64,000 nt of DNA from Duganella sp. CF517 (GTDB lineage Bacteria; Pseudomonadota; Gammaproteobacteria; Burkholderiales; Burkholderiaceae_D), in assembly GCF_900110275.1 (NCBI RefSeq), contig NZ_FODC01000001.1:1217198-1281197 (forward strand), read 5' to 3'. Of this stretch, positions 47,583 through 57,143 are shown piece by piece; within the stretch, counting starts at the first letter, position 1, and the number at the start of each line of letters is the position of its first letter. A model generated the notes under the pieces. The model was not told where the DNA came from and did not search any database. It worked only from the letters and a program-made list of their open reading frames with translations. Both the position numbers and the translations under genes were made by a program.

Positions 47583-47963
47583 ATGACCACCGTAGCCCCA
47601 CCCAAACCGACCGCCTCCGAGCTGGAGATGTTGCGCCTGCTGTTCGCGCTCGGCCCGGCCACCGCCAAGCAGGTGCACGCCGCCGCGCTCGAAACGCGGC
47701 CGGACATGAACTACGCCACCGTGCTGCGCCTGCTGCAAGTGATGCACACCAAGGGCCTGCTGACGCGCGACGAAGGCCAGCGCGCCCACGTCTACGCGCC
47801 CGCACAAGAACAGGATTCGATTCAGACCAACCTGCTGAAAGACTTGATACAGAAGGCTTTCTCCGGCTCCGGCAAGGCGCTGGTGCTGGCCGCCCTGCGC
47901 GGCGGCCATGTCAGCAAGAAGGAGCGAGCGGAAATCCAGGCGTTGCTGGATCAGGAAAAGTAG
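47583..47963 (+). CDS. BlaI/MecI/CopY-type transcriptional repressor
   Basis: A 126-residue winged-helix repressor. PTASELEMLRLLFALGPATA, then METRP-like ALETRPDMNYATVLRLLQVM, HTKGLLTRDEGQRAHVYAPA, and dimerising SGSGKALVLAALRGGHVSKK. Members repress beta-lactamase, methicillin-resistance or copper genes. No BlaR1-type peptidase sensor gene is adjacent, so it is an orphan; its own gene is the likely target. It begins 32 bp after the LRR-kinase stop. Confidence 0.9.
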   Translation: MTTVAPPKPTASELEMLRLLFALGPATAKQVHAAALETRPDMNYATVLRLLQVMHTKGLLTRDEGQRAHVYAPAQEQDSIQTNLLKDLIQKAFSGSGKALVLAALRGGHVSKKERAEIQALLDQEK

Positions 47964-48001
47964 AGATACGCCCACTACGCCGTCACACTTGCCTCTCTTC
48001 A

Positions 48002-48472
48002 TTACACGACACCATCCTCGTCCCGACCTGTTCGCTGAGCGCGGCGCTCAGCATTTCGCCTTTCTATCAACGCCGGCGGGACCCCAAGTTCGGCCCTGTG
48101 CCCATCAGCGGGAATGACCGTTGTTGATCTGCGCCTTTTTACCGTGCGCGGCATTCTGAGCGCCACGATCCCGCGTGCGCGCATATAACTTCGCAATCTC
48201 GCCAACAATAGGGCAGCTACCAATGCGTCGACCTCCACATTGTTACCGCCGGAGGTTTTCATCTGTCGCGCGTACTCCGCTACAACCTTGCCATAGACAT
48301 GCATGTTCCGTAGCTCATCAGCTTCGTGACCGAGCCGCTCTCCTTCCCGCCAAACATCGATGTTGAAAAGACGAGCCAACAGCGCGCACGCGCGCTTCGC
48401 GAACGGCTGCAGCGCACCCACGACTGTGAGTGCTTTACGCACCGCAATCAGCCAATTCAAGTCCATGTTCAA
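48002..48472 (-). CDS. Unrecognised small protein A
   Basis: A 156-residue protein I do not recognise. Helical N-terminal half (LTVVGALQPFAKRACALLAR, RNMHVYGKVVAEYARQMKTS), basic C-terminus (PRTVKRRRSTTVI, ALIERRNAERRAQRTGRDED). Its ATG overlaps the stop of protein B (ATGA), so the two are a coupled pair. Codons are less GC-biased than the neighbours, consistent with acquisition. Confidence 0.55.
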   Translation of the reverse strand: MNMDLNWLIAVRKALTVVGALQPFAKRACALLARLFNIDVWREGERLGHEADELRNMHVYGKVVAEYARQMKTSGGNNVEVDALVAALLLARLRSYMRARGIVALRMPRTVKRRRSTTVIPADGHRAELGVPPALIERRNAERRAQRTGRDEDGVV

Positions 48473-48864
48473 ACATGTTCACGGTTTGTTGCAGACTCAT
48501 CGGCGGATGCGTCTTTCTGCGCGGGCTTGACCGGACCAAGCCGGAAACCCTGACGCCGCTGGCGCGCAGCTTCTTTACGCTGATCAGCGGTTCGCATCAA
48601 CTCCTGCATAGTTGGCAAGCCCAACTCATCGAACAGATAGGGGTCCTCAACCGGCACGCCGAGCAACGGCGCAATCGCATCAAGCATACGGGCCATCAAC
48701 AACTCGGATTCGGAAGCACTTAGTCCAGGCATTTTAGGCATCGGCATACGCGTCCCATCAACAAAATCTGCCGGCAGTTTTGCTGCCAGGGCTTTCAACT
48801 CGCTGATCTGCCGCGGCGTGATGCCGTACTTCAGCATCAATGGTTCTGCAGTGACGAAGTCCAT
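48469..48864 (-). CDS. Unrecognised small protein B
   Basis: A 131-residue protein without a family I can name. It begins MDFVTAEPLMLKYGITPRQI and continues with a helical middle (ESELLMARMLDAIAPLLGVP) and a charged tail (ADQRKEAARQRRQGF). No membrane helix or signal peptide. The upstream 180 bp are AT-rich and probably hold its promoter. Operon with protein A, origin perhaps phage or plasmid, inferred from composition only. Confidence 0.55.
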   Translation of the reverse strand: MDFVTAEPLMLKYGITPRQISELKALAAKLPADFVDGTRMPMPKMPGLSASESELLMARMLDAIAPLLGVPVEDPYLFDELGLPTMQELMRTADQRKEAARQRRQGFRLGPVKPAQKDASADESATNREHV

Positions 48865-49048
48865 GGTTGCACCTACTTGTGTGTGATCAAAATAGTTAGA
48901 CCTGAGCTCAACTATTAAAGTTCATCCAATCGACCTCTGTTTGTCTGACGTCATACCCATGTATTCAGCGCGGGGACACATGGCGGCTGCCGCGCCACCC
49001 GCTCTATTTCCCCTACAATGGAGTCCTTTTCTTCCCACGTCCGTCACA

Positions 49049-49456
49049 ATGATCAGCCGCTTCAACTCCTGGCCCGAATACCCACACCCCGTCATCGCCG
49101 TCATGCTCGCCGTGGCGATCTGCGCCGTCCCGGTCGTGCTGCCGCACGCCAACCTGGCCAACCTGATGCCCAATCTGTTCGCGTATGTGTTCGCCTGCGT
49201 GCTGGCCTACCCTGTCGCGGCCGTGCTGCGCCATCGCGTCACCAGTCTGCCGGTGCTGTGGGGCGTCGCGGCGCTGATCCTGCTGGGACTGTGTCTGTAT
49301 CACACCAATATCATCGTCGAGACCGCCGACGCGGCCTGGCCGCAGCGGCGCGACGCCACGTTTGGCAAGTTCCTGTTCAACCTGCCGCAACTGACGTTGG
49401 GCGTGTTGTGCTGGTGGCTGTTGGTGATCCGGCCCGACCGGCGTCAGCTGAAATAA
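49049..49456 (+). CDS. Small inner-membrane protein, unknown function
   Basis: A 135-residue protein with four hydrophobic segments: PVIAVMLAVAICAVPVVLPH, LMPNLFAYVFACVLAYPVAA, VLWGVAALILLGLCLYHTNI and LPQLTLGVLCWWLLVIRPD. No family recognised. Start at 49049 (MISRFNSWPEY) is chosen since the open frame before it lacks protein-like composition; ribosome-binding is weak, so the start is uncertain. Confidence 0.6.
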   Translation: MISRFNSWPEYPHPVIAVMLAVAICAVPVVLPHANLANLMPNLFAYVFACVLAYPVAAVLRHRVTSLPVLWGVAALILLGLCLYHTNIIVETADAAWPQRRDATFGKFLFNLPQLTLGVLCWWLLVIRPDRRQLK

Positions 49457-49578
49457 GAACCACTCCGGGAAATTCCGCGCAGAAATGGCATTGACACGCA
49501 CAGTTGCCGATAAGAACTTGCTGTCCAGGACGCAATTCTGATAGTCTTGTTCACATTACACTATTCGAGGTCCGCGCC

Positions 49579-49911
49579 ATGAGTCAGAAAGCACGAGGCA
49601 CGCGCCGCCACCCGGTCCGTCATGCGGCAACGTTGACGATGACCGACGAAACCACCCTTCCAGCCCACACGCTGGACCTGTCGCAAGGCGGCGTCAGCCT
49701 GCAAACGGCGAGCCAGATCCGGCTTGCGCAATACTGCGCGGTGTCGTTCCAAGTGCAATTGAAGGACGGCGCCCACAAAGTGCTGGCGATGGGCCAGGTC
49801 GTCTACAGCGACCCGGACGCCGAGTTGGGCTACAAGACCGGCGTCCAGTTCCTGCGCCTCGACCACGGCAGCGTCGACGTCATCCGCCAACTGCTGCAAG
49901 AACCCGCCTAA
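49579..49911 (+). CDS. PilZ-domain protein
   Basis: A 110-residue c-di-GMP-binding type protein. The RxxxR motif is present in RGTRRHPVRHAATLT and the D/NxSxxG motif is HTLDLSQGGVSLQT. The beta-barrel continues with CAVSFQVQLKDGAHKVLAMG and GVQFLRLDHGSVDVIRQLL. It is a stand-alone domain, so probably an adaptor coupling c-di-GMP to a partner not visible here. Start at 49579 (MSQKARG). Confidence 0.88.
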   Translation: MSQKARGTRRHPVRHAATLTMTDETTLPAHTLDLSQGGVSLQTASQIRLAQYCAVSFQVQLKDGAHKVLAMGQVVYSDPDAELGYKTGVQFLRLDHGSVDVIRQLLQEPA

Positions 49912-49930
49912 GCGCCCGCGCCAACCGCCA

Positions 49931-49988
49931 TGTAAAGTTTGCTTGACATCGGATTTTTGCCGTCCTATGATGTAAAGCATACTTTACA
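49931..49988 (+). promoter_or_regulatory. Consensus promoter with overlapping operator for the membrane/HTH module
   Basis: TTGACA at 49943-49948, a 17-bp spacer and TATGAT at 49966-49971 form a near-perfect sigma-70 promoter. Immediately downstream, TGTAAAG-CATA-CTTTACA (49971-49988) is a perfect inverted repeat over the expected start site. A third half-site TGTAAAG lies upstream of the -35 at 49931-49937. Repression by the HTH protein encoded downstream is inferred. Confidence 0.85.
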
Positions 49989-49999
49989 CATGGAGGTAC

Positions 50000-50422
50000 A
50001 TGATGCACACCCGGACCGAACCCAGGTTTTCCGCAGCAGAACGCAAGGCCGGGGCGGCCTATCTGCGCGAGCTATTCGGCAGTATCGCCGTCTACATCGC
50101 ACTGCTGGTCCCCTCGATCATGTATGGCCCGGCGATGGACGCCGGCCCGCTGAAGACCGCCGCGCTGATGTGCCCGATGACCGGTTTTGTGCTGATGATC
50201 TGGGCGATCGCGCGCCATATCGGCCGGATGGACGAATACCAGCGCATCGTCATGCTCGAGACGTTCGCGCTGGCGGCAGCGTTGACGGCCGCCGTCACCT
50301 TCACCTACGGCTTCATGGAGAACGCCGGCTACCCGCGCCTGAGCATGTTCTACGTCTGGGGCGTGATGGGCTTTTCCTGGCTGGCCATCGGGCTGCTGCG
50401 CTGCTGGAAGACCTGCCGATGA
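50000..50422 (+). CDS. Small membrane protein of the HTH-controlled module
   Basis: A 140-residue protein with four membrane segments: SIAVYIALLVPSIMYGPAMD, AALMCPMTGFVLMIWAIARH, LAAALTAAVTFTYGFMENAG and FYVWGVMGFSWLAIGLLRCW. Family not recognised. The ribosome-binding site TGGAGG precedes the ATG at 50000. Its stop overlaps the HTH gene start (ATGA). Confidence 0.75.
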   Translation: MMHTRTEPRFSAAERKAGAAYLRELFGSIAVYIALLVPSIMYGPAMDAGPLKTAALMCPMTGFVLMIWAIARHIGRMDEYQRIVMLETFALAAALTAAVTFTYGFMENAGYPRLSMFYVWGVMGFSWLAIGLLRCWKTCR

Positions 50423-50607
50423 ACAACACGATCCGCGAACTGCGCGCCGAGCGCGGCTGGAGCCAGGCCTACCTGGCCGACCAGTTGGCCGTCTCGCGCC
50501 AAACCGTCAACGCCATCGAAACGGGCCGCTACGATCCCAGCCTGCCGCTGGCGTTCGCGATCGCAAAACTGTTCGATACCAAGATCGAAACCATCTTCAC
50601 TCCCTGA
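50419..50607 (+). CDS. Xre-type helix-turn-helix regulator
   Basis: A 62-residue protein that is essentially one Cro/CI-type helix-turn-helix domain: IRELRAERGWSQAYLADQLA, VSRQTVNAIETGRYDPSLPL, AFAIAKLFDTKIETIF. It is like YozG-class small repressors found after membrane-protein genes. It overlaps the upstream gene by four bases. Probably represses the module promoter. Confidence 0.9.
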   Translation: MNNTIRELRAERGWSQAYLADQLAVSRQTVNAIETGRYDPSLPLAFAIAKLFDTKIETIFTP

Positions 50608-50610
50608 TAC

Positions 50611-50645
50611 GGGCAAAAAAAAACGGGCCGAAGCCCGTTTTTTTG
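50611..50645. terminator. Bidirectional terminator between the HTH gene and gltA
   Basis: AAACGGGC / GCCCGTTT (50621-50628 with 50633-50640) around a CGAA loop, with A-run on the left and T-run on the right, so it serves both converging transcripts. Confidence 0.9.
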
Positions 50646-50664
50646 TTCGCTGCGAAGGCGAAGA

Positions 50665-51966
50665 TTAACGCTGATCCAGCGGCTTGACGTCGCGGGTGGT
50701 CGAACCGACGAACAGCTGGCGTGGACGGCCGATTTTCTGTTCCGGATCGGCGATCATTTCGTTCCACTGGGCGATCCAGCCGATGGTGCGGGCCATGGCG
50801 AAGATACCGGTGAACAGCGACACAGGGATGCCCAGCGCCGATTGCACGATGCCCGAGTAGAAGTCGACGTTCGGGTACAGCTTGCGCGAGACGAAGTATT
50901 CGTCGCTCAGCGCGATCTTTTCCAGTTCCATCGCCAGCTTGAACAGCGGGTCGTCCTGCAGGCCCAGCTCTTCCAGCACTTCGTAGCAGGTCTCGCGCAT
51001 CAGCTTGGCGCGCGGGTCGAAGTTCTTGTACACGCGGTGACCGAAGCCCATCAGCTTGACGCCGGAGTTCTTGTCTTTGACTTGCGCGATGAACTCGGGG
51101 ATCTTGTCGACGGTGCCGATTTCCTTGAGCATGGTCAGCGCGGCTTCGTTGGCGCCGCCGTGGGCAGGGCCCCACAGGCAGGCGATACCGGCGGCGATAC
51201 AGGCGAACGGGTTGGCGCCCGACGAACCGGCCAGACGGACGGTCGAGGTCGATGCGTTCTGCTCGTGGTCCGCGTGCAGGATCAGGATACGGTCGAGGGC
51301 GCGCACCAGCACGTCGTTGACTTTGTATTCTTCGCACGGATTGCCGAACATCATGCGCATGAAGTTGGCGCTGTACGACAGATCGTTGCGCGGATACATG
51401 AACGGCTGGCCCATCGAGTACTTGTACGCCATCGCGACCAGGGTCGGCATTTTGGCGATCAGGCGGATGGCCGAGATTTCACGCTGCTTGGCGTCGTTGA
51501 TGTCGAGCGAGTCGTGGTAGAACGACGCCAGCGCGCCGACGGTGCCGACCAGTACCGACATCGGGTGCGCGTCGCGGCGGAAGCCGCGGAAGAAGAATTG
51601 CATCTGCTCGTGCACCATGGTGTGCTTGGTGACCGTCTCGACGAACTCGTCCTTCTGCACGCTGTTCGGCAGTTCGCCGTTCAGCAGCAGGTAGCAAGAT
51701 TCCATGAAGTCGGCGTTCACGGCCAGCTGTTCGATCGGGTAGCCGCGGTACAGCAGCTCGCCCTTGTCGCCGTCGATGTAGGTGATCGTCGAGTTGCACG
51801 CGGCGGTCGACATGAAGCCCGGATCGTAGGTGAACTTGCCGGTGCCGGCGTACAGCTTGCGAATGTCGATCACGTCGGGACCGACGGTACCTTTGTAGAT
51901 CGGGAATTCCACCGCGGGGCTGCCATCGGAGAACGACAGGGTGGCTTTGTTGTCAGAAATATTCAT
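50665..51966 (-). CDS. gltA: Citrate synthase
   Basis: A 433-residue type II citrate synthase condensing oxaloacetate and acetyl-CoA. Catalytic residues lie in [20 protein letters not shown], the His of [17 protein letters not shown], and the C-terminal Asp in [20 protein letters not shown]. The N-terminal domain typical of Gram-negative hexameric enzymes ([20 protein letters not shown]) is present. Downstream of sdhE on the same strand. Confidence 0.97.
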   Translation of the reverse strand: MNISDNKATLSFSDGSPAVEFPIYKGTVGPDVIDIRKLYAGTGKFTYDPGFMSTAACNSTITYIDGDKGELLYRGYPIEQLAVNADFMESCYLLLNGELPNSVQKDEFVETVTKHTMVHEQMQFFFRGFRRDAHPMSVLVGTVGALASFYHDSLDINDAKQREISAIRLIAKMPTLVAMAYKYSMGQPFMYPRNDLSYSANFMRMMFGNPCEEYKVNDVLVRALDRILILHADHEQNASTSTVRLAGSSGANPFACIAAGIACLWGPAHGGANEAALTMLKEIGTVDKIPEFIAQVKDKNSGVKLMGFGHRVYKNFDPRAKLMRETCYEVLEELGLQDDPLFKLAMELEKIALSDEYFVSRKLYPNVDFYSGIVQSALGIPVSLFTGIFAMARTIGWIAQWNEMIADPEQKIGRPRQLFVGSTTRDVKPLDQR

Positions 51967-52032
51967 GGACTCTTCCTTTTTTAGGGAGATGAAGGTAAAT
52001 AAAACGCGAAAATTCTGGTTGCCTTCGTAGTC

Positions 52033-52314
52033 TCAGGCCAGTCTTAGTCGTTGCAGCAATGCATGCACGTGCGGCAGGTCGACCTCGCCTTCCGGCTCTT
52101 TACGGGCCAGTACCAGATCCATCAGGGCATTGTCCGACAAATCGAGGAGCCGCGTGAACGCGTCCACTTCTTCGTCGGTCAATTCGGTTTCATGCGCATC
52201 GAGAAAACGGGTGAGGATGATGTCGTTTTCCAGCAGACCCCGGCGTGAGCGCCAGCGCAGGCGCGCTCTGTTGGCTGGGTCCGACTGATGCGCAGATTGG
52301 TTCGGTTCAGTCAT
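52033..52314 (-). CDS. sdhE: Succinate dehydrogenase flavinylation factor SdhE
   Basis: A 93-residue protein that assists covalent attachment of FAD to SdhA. The signature LRWRSRRGLLENDIILTRFL holds the RGxxE motif, followed by the acidic LTDEEVDAFTRLLDLSDNAL helix. It lies between sdhB and gltA, the usual betaproteobacterial order. Confidence 0.94.
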   Translation of the reverse strand: MTEPNQSAHQSDPANRARLRWRSRRGLLENDIILTRFLDAHETELTDEEVDAFTRLLDLSDNALMDLVLARKEPEGEVDLPHVHALLQRLRLA

Positions 52315-52417
52315 GGGTCACTACTTTACACTGCGCGCGCCAATCGTGCTGGAGCGCTACTACTAAACAGGAACGGACACGTGAAACGGGCGGCGCTCAG
52401 GCCGCCCGCAATGGCGC

Positions 52418-53128
52418 TTAGATCGCCCGGCGTACCATCAACTCTTTGATCTTGCCGATCGCCTTGTTCGGGTTCAAACCCTTAGGGCAAACATCGACGC
52501 AGTTCATGATCGAGTGGCAGCGGAACAGGCGGTACGGGTCTTCCAGGTTGTCCAGGCGCGCGCCGGTCGCTTCGTCGCGCGAGTCGGCGATGAAGCGGTA
52601 GGCTTGCAGCAGGCCGGCCGGGCCGACGAACTTGTCCGGATTCCACCAGAACGACGGGCACGACGTCGAGCAGCACGCGCACAGGATGCACTCGTACAGG
52701 CCGTCGAGCTCTTCGCGCTCGGTCGGCGACTGCAGGCGTTCCTTTTCGGGACGGATCGAGTCGTTGATCAGGTACGGCTTGATCGAATCGTACTGCTTGA
52801 AGAACTGGGTCATGTCGACGATCAGGTCGCGGATCACCGGCAGGCCCGGCAGCGGACGCAGCACGATAGGCTCGGTCAGCTCGTTCAGGTTGGTGGTGCA
52901 GGCCAGGCCGTTCTTGCCGTTGATGTTCATCGCGTCCGAACCGCACACGCCTTCGCGGCACGAGCGGCGCAGGGCCAGCGAATCGTCGACGTCGGACTTG
53001 ATGCGCTGCAGCGCGTCGAGCAGCATCTTGTCGGTGTCTTTCAGCTCGACCGTCACGTCCTGCATGTACGGCTTGGCGTCCTGGTCCGGATCGTAACGGT
53101 AAATTTTCAGTTTGAGAGTGCGTGCCAT
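52418..53128 (-). CDS. sdhB: Succinate dehydrogenase iron-sulfur subunit
   Basis: A 236-residue electron-transfer subunit. The [2Fe-2S] ligands are in SCREGVCGSDAM and LACTTN; the [4Fe-4S] and [3Fe-4S] ligands are in CILCACCSTSCPSFWWN and CHSIMNCVDVCPKGLNP. Separated from sdhA by nine bases. Peripheral on the cytoplasmic face of the membrane. Confidence 0.97.
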   Translation of the reverse strand: MARTLKLKIYRYDPDQDAKPYMQDVTVELKDTDKMLLDALQRIKSDVDDSLALRRSCREGVCGSDAMNINGKNGLACTTNLNELTEPIVLRPLPGLPVIRDLIVDMTQFFKQYDSIKPYLINDSIRPEKERLQSPTEREELDGLYECILCACCSTSCPSFWWNPDKFVGPAGLLQAYRFIADSRDEATGARLDNLEDPYRLFRCHSIMNCVDVCPKGLNPNKAIGKIKELMVRRAI

Positions 53129-53137
53129 GGTCTAGCC

Positions 53138-54916
<1,779 letters not shown>

Positions 54917-54918
54917 GA

Positions 54919-55284
54919 TTACACACTCCAGAGTATCTGTACCGACCATACGGCACAAGCGATCAACCACAGCATGGTGGCGATTTGCAGGGTCAGGCGA
55001 AGGCCGACGGGTTTGACGTAGTCCATCCAGATGTCGCGCATGCCGACCCAGGCGTGATAGAACAGGCCCAGCAGCGTCACGGCGGAAATCAATTTGAACC
55101 ATTGCTGGGCGAACAGCGCGGCCCAGCCCTCATAGGTGAAGTTCTGGCCGGTCAGGAAGGCGATCAGCAGGATGGCGGTGTAGAGCACCATGACGACGGC
55201 GGTCACGCGCTGCGCCAGCCAGTCTTTCATGCCGTAGTGCGCGCCGACGACCATGCGCTTCGGTCCGATGTTATTGTTAGCCAT
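54919..55284 (-). CDS. sdhD: Succinate dehydrogenase membrane anchor subunit
   Basis: A 121-residue hydrophobic anchor binding heme b and ubiquinone with SdhC. Three helices: [60 protein letters not shown]. His in [15 protein letters not shown] is the probable heme ligand. Start at 55284 (MANNNIGP) abuts the sdhC stop. Confidence 0.93.
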   Translation of the reverse strand: MANNNIGPKRMVVGAHYGMKDWLAQRVTAVVMVLYTAILLIAFLTGQNFTYEGWAALFAQQWFKLISAVTLLGLFYHAWVGMRDIWMDYVKPVGLRLTLQIATMLWLIACAVWSVQILWSV

Positions 55285-55285
55285 T

Positions 55286-55708
55286 TCAGAACACTCCAAA
55301 CAGTTTCAGGGCGACCAGCGCGGTCAGGACCAGGCTGATGACCAGCACGGCGGCCGACGAATTGCGCGCCGAATCCTTGTCCAGGCCGATGTGGGTGTCC
55401 ATCACCAGGTGGCGTACGCCAGCGCAGAAGTGGTGGAAGTAGCCCCAGCACAGCGCCAGGATGATCAGCTTGACCAGCGGATAGGTGATGAAGCCTTGAT
55501 AGTGCGCGAAGGAGATCTCGGAACGCAGGCTCTCTTGCAACAAATACAGCGTGAATGGCAGCAAAAGACACATCAGCGCGCCGCTGATGCGGTGCAGGAT
55601 GGAGACGATGGCGGCCAGGGGCTGGCGATAGTTGAGCAATTCTGTAACATGGATATTACGGAATTCCCGCCGTTCTTTTTTAGGGACTTCCCTTACGGCT
55701 TCTGACAT
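55286..55708 (-). CDS. sdhC: Succinate dehydrogenase cytochrome b subunit
   Basis: A 140-residue three-helix membrane subunit. VSILHRISGALMCLLLPFTL (quinone-site Ser/Arg), LVKLIILALCWGYFHHFCAG and AAVLVISLVLTALVALKLF. The family motif HHFCAGVRHLVMDTHIG carries the heme-ligand histidine. First gene of sdhCDAB-sdhE-gltA, preceded by GAGGAGG. Confidence 0.94.
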   Translation of the reverse strand: MSEAVREVPKKERREFRNIHVTELLNYRQPLAAIVSILHRISGALMCLLLPFTLYLLQESLRSEISFAHYQGFITYPLVKLIILALCWGYFHHFCAGVRHLVMDTHIGLDKDSARNSSAAVLVISLVLTALVALKLFGVF

Positions 55709-56039
55709 AACAAGACCTCCTCAGGCTTAAACAAAAATTGGTTAGACCGCGATTTTCGCCGATTTCCGCGCCGATAACCAATATCTATTGTTACATATAA
55801 CTAAAATAGTGTTTCGCAACACTGTCCGGCGGCCGCTTTCCGCAGCTCAACGTATTATCAGCGCAACAATGCTACCGTGGTGTGACGCACGGGCCGTTGT
55901 ACGCTACCTGACGCGCTATTCCGCGCGCCAGGGTCTCCTGCTCCCCCCGATGGGTTCAATTCGGCTCACTCAGTTGCGTTCACTGAGTTGCGTTCACTCA
56001 GTTGCGTTCACTCAGTCGCGCTCACTCAGTTCAGTTCAC
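55709..56039. other. sdhC upstream region with tandem repeat
   Basis: This 331-bp stretch holds the sdh promoter (AT-rich part 55709-55820 with ATTGGTTAGA...TAACCAATATCT near 55735-55790) and, toward the regulator gene, an array of 14-bp tandem repeats. No further coding sequence is convincing. Confidence 0.6.
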
Positions 56040-56058
56040 TTAGTTCAGCTCATTGTGA
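55961..56058. repeat. 14-bp tandem repeat, about seven units
   Basis: Units begin at 55961, 55975, 55989, 56003, 56017, 56031 and 56045. The consensus is TGCGTTCACTCAGT; two central units are identical and the outer ones diverge. It runs across the stop codon of the GntR-type gene, so the last codons of that gene are made of repeat sequence. The unit is not a multiple of three. Confidence 0.9.
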
Positions 56059-56903
56059 TAATGGTGGCGCTCGGTCAAATACTGGCCCCGGCGCAACTCC
56101 ACCGGCTTGTCGCCATACGTGAACGACACCCGCTCCGACGCCAGCAGCGGCGTGCCCTGGGCGATGTGCAGCAGCGCGGCCGCGCCGGCGTCGGCGCACA
56201 CGGCGCGGATCTTCTCGGTGGCGCGGATCATGCGGGTGCCGAATTCGGACTCGAACAGCCCGTACATCGGGCCCTTGTATTCGACCAGCCGCTCGGCGGT
56301 CAAGCCCTTGAACGTGACGCCGGGCAGCCACATCTCCTCGACGATGGTGGGCACGCTGTCGAACGACTGCACGCGCTTGATGAAGATGACGGCGTCGCCG
56401 GACTTCAGGTCGAGCAGGCGCGCCACGTCGGCGGGCGCGCGCATGCGCTTGACCTCGATGAACTTACTTTCAGGATAGTGCGGTACGCCCTCGTCGGGCA
56501 GCAGCTTGAGGAAGCGGAAATGGGCGCGCGCCTCGTGGTGGGTGGCGACGAAAGTGCCCTTGCCCTGCTTGCGCATGACCAGGTTCTCGGCGGCCAGCTC
56601 GTCGATCGCCTTGCGCACGGTGCCCTGGCTGACCTTGAAGCGGTTGGCCAGCTCGACCTCGCTGGGGATCAACTCGCCCGGCTTCCACTCCCCCGATTGC
56701 AGGCTTTGAGTTATCAGCGCCTTGATTTGCTGGTAAAGTGGGGAGAATGTCGGCGAACTGCCGGCCGGCAGGCCCGGCGCACCCGCCGCCCCCGTCGTGG
56801 CAGCGGCCGGCGATGTTGTCGCCGACCCCGCCGACGCTCCTGCCGCGCCACCGGCGCTTGAGGCTGGGCTGCTGCTGTTCGGATTGGGCGGGGCGGGATT
56901 CAT
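56040..56903 (-). CDS. GntR-family (HutC subfamily) transcriptional regulator
   Basis: A 287-residue regulator. The first 50 residues are a disordered Ala/Gly/Ser/Pro segment. A winged helix follows (SPLYQQIKALITQSLQSGEW, IPSEVELANRFKVSQGTVRK, AIDELAAENLVMRKQGKGTF), then a UTRA effector domain (GDAVIFIKRVQSFDSVPTIV, LFESEFGTRMIRATEKIRAV). Upstream of sdhCDAB in the same direction and divergent from mdh, so a TCA-cycle regulator is plausible. Start may be the GTG at 56921 or 56918. The C-terminus is encoded in the 14-bp repeat. Confidence 0.88.
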   Translation of the reverse strand: MNPAPPNPNSSSPASSAGGAAGASAGSATTSPAAATTGAAGAPGLPAGSSPTFSPLYQQIKALITQSLQSGEWKPGELIPSEVELANRFKVSQGTVRKAIDELAAENLVMRKQGKGTFVATHHEARAHFRFLKLLPDEGVPHYPESKFIEVKRMRAPADVARLLDLKSGDAVIFIKRVQSFDSVPTIVEEMWLPGVTFKGLTAERLVEYKGPMYGLFESEFGTRMIRATEKIRAVCADAGAAALLHIAQGTPLLASERVSFTYGDKPVELRRGQYLTERHHYHNELN

Positions 56904-56962
56904 AGACCGAGATTTCACCACAAACGACCGCTTCCGTCCAGCAAAACCGGCAACAACTTATC

Positions 56963-56978
56963 TGTCTTATATAAGACA
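56963..56978. promoter_or_regulatory. 16-bp palindrome between the GntR gene and mdh
   Basis: TGTCTTATATAAGACA is a perfect palindrome, flanked by extra TTATC and ATAAGATA half-site-like sequence. Shape and place, about 60 bp from the regulator start, suggest the operator of the GntR-type protein governing both itself and mdh. Confidence 0.7.
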
Positions 56979-57143
56979 TAAGATATGATTGACAGAAGCT
57001 GGTTACGCGCCTACACTCCGCAGCCATGCGCTTATATGCTGTGGATTTGCAGTATCATTATGGATTAGGTTTTCCCGGGCCGGCACGGGCCGGATTTAAG
57101 AACGCGGTCTAGAACACTTTCATTCCCACTTTGGAGATTCATC

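Noticed and set aside
54917-55102. Upstream ATG/GTG start for sdhA
   Set aside because: Would overlap sdhD almost fully; the FAD motif begins soon after the GTG at 54916 and family length fits.
55961-56058. CRISPR array
   Set aside because: Repeats are directly adjacent 14-bp units with no spacers; no cas genes are near.
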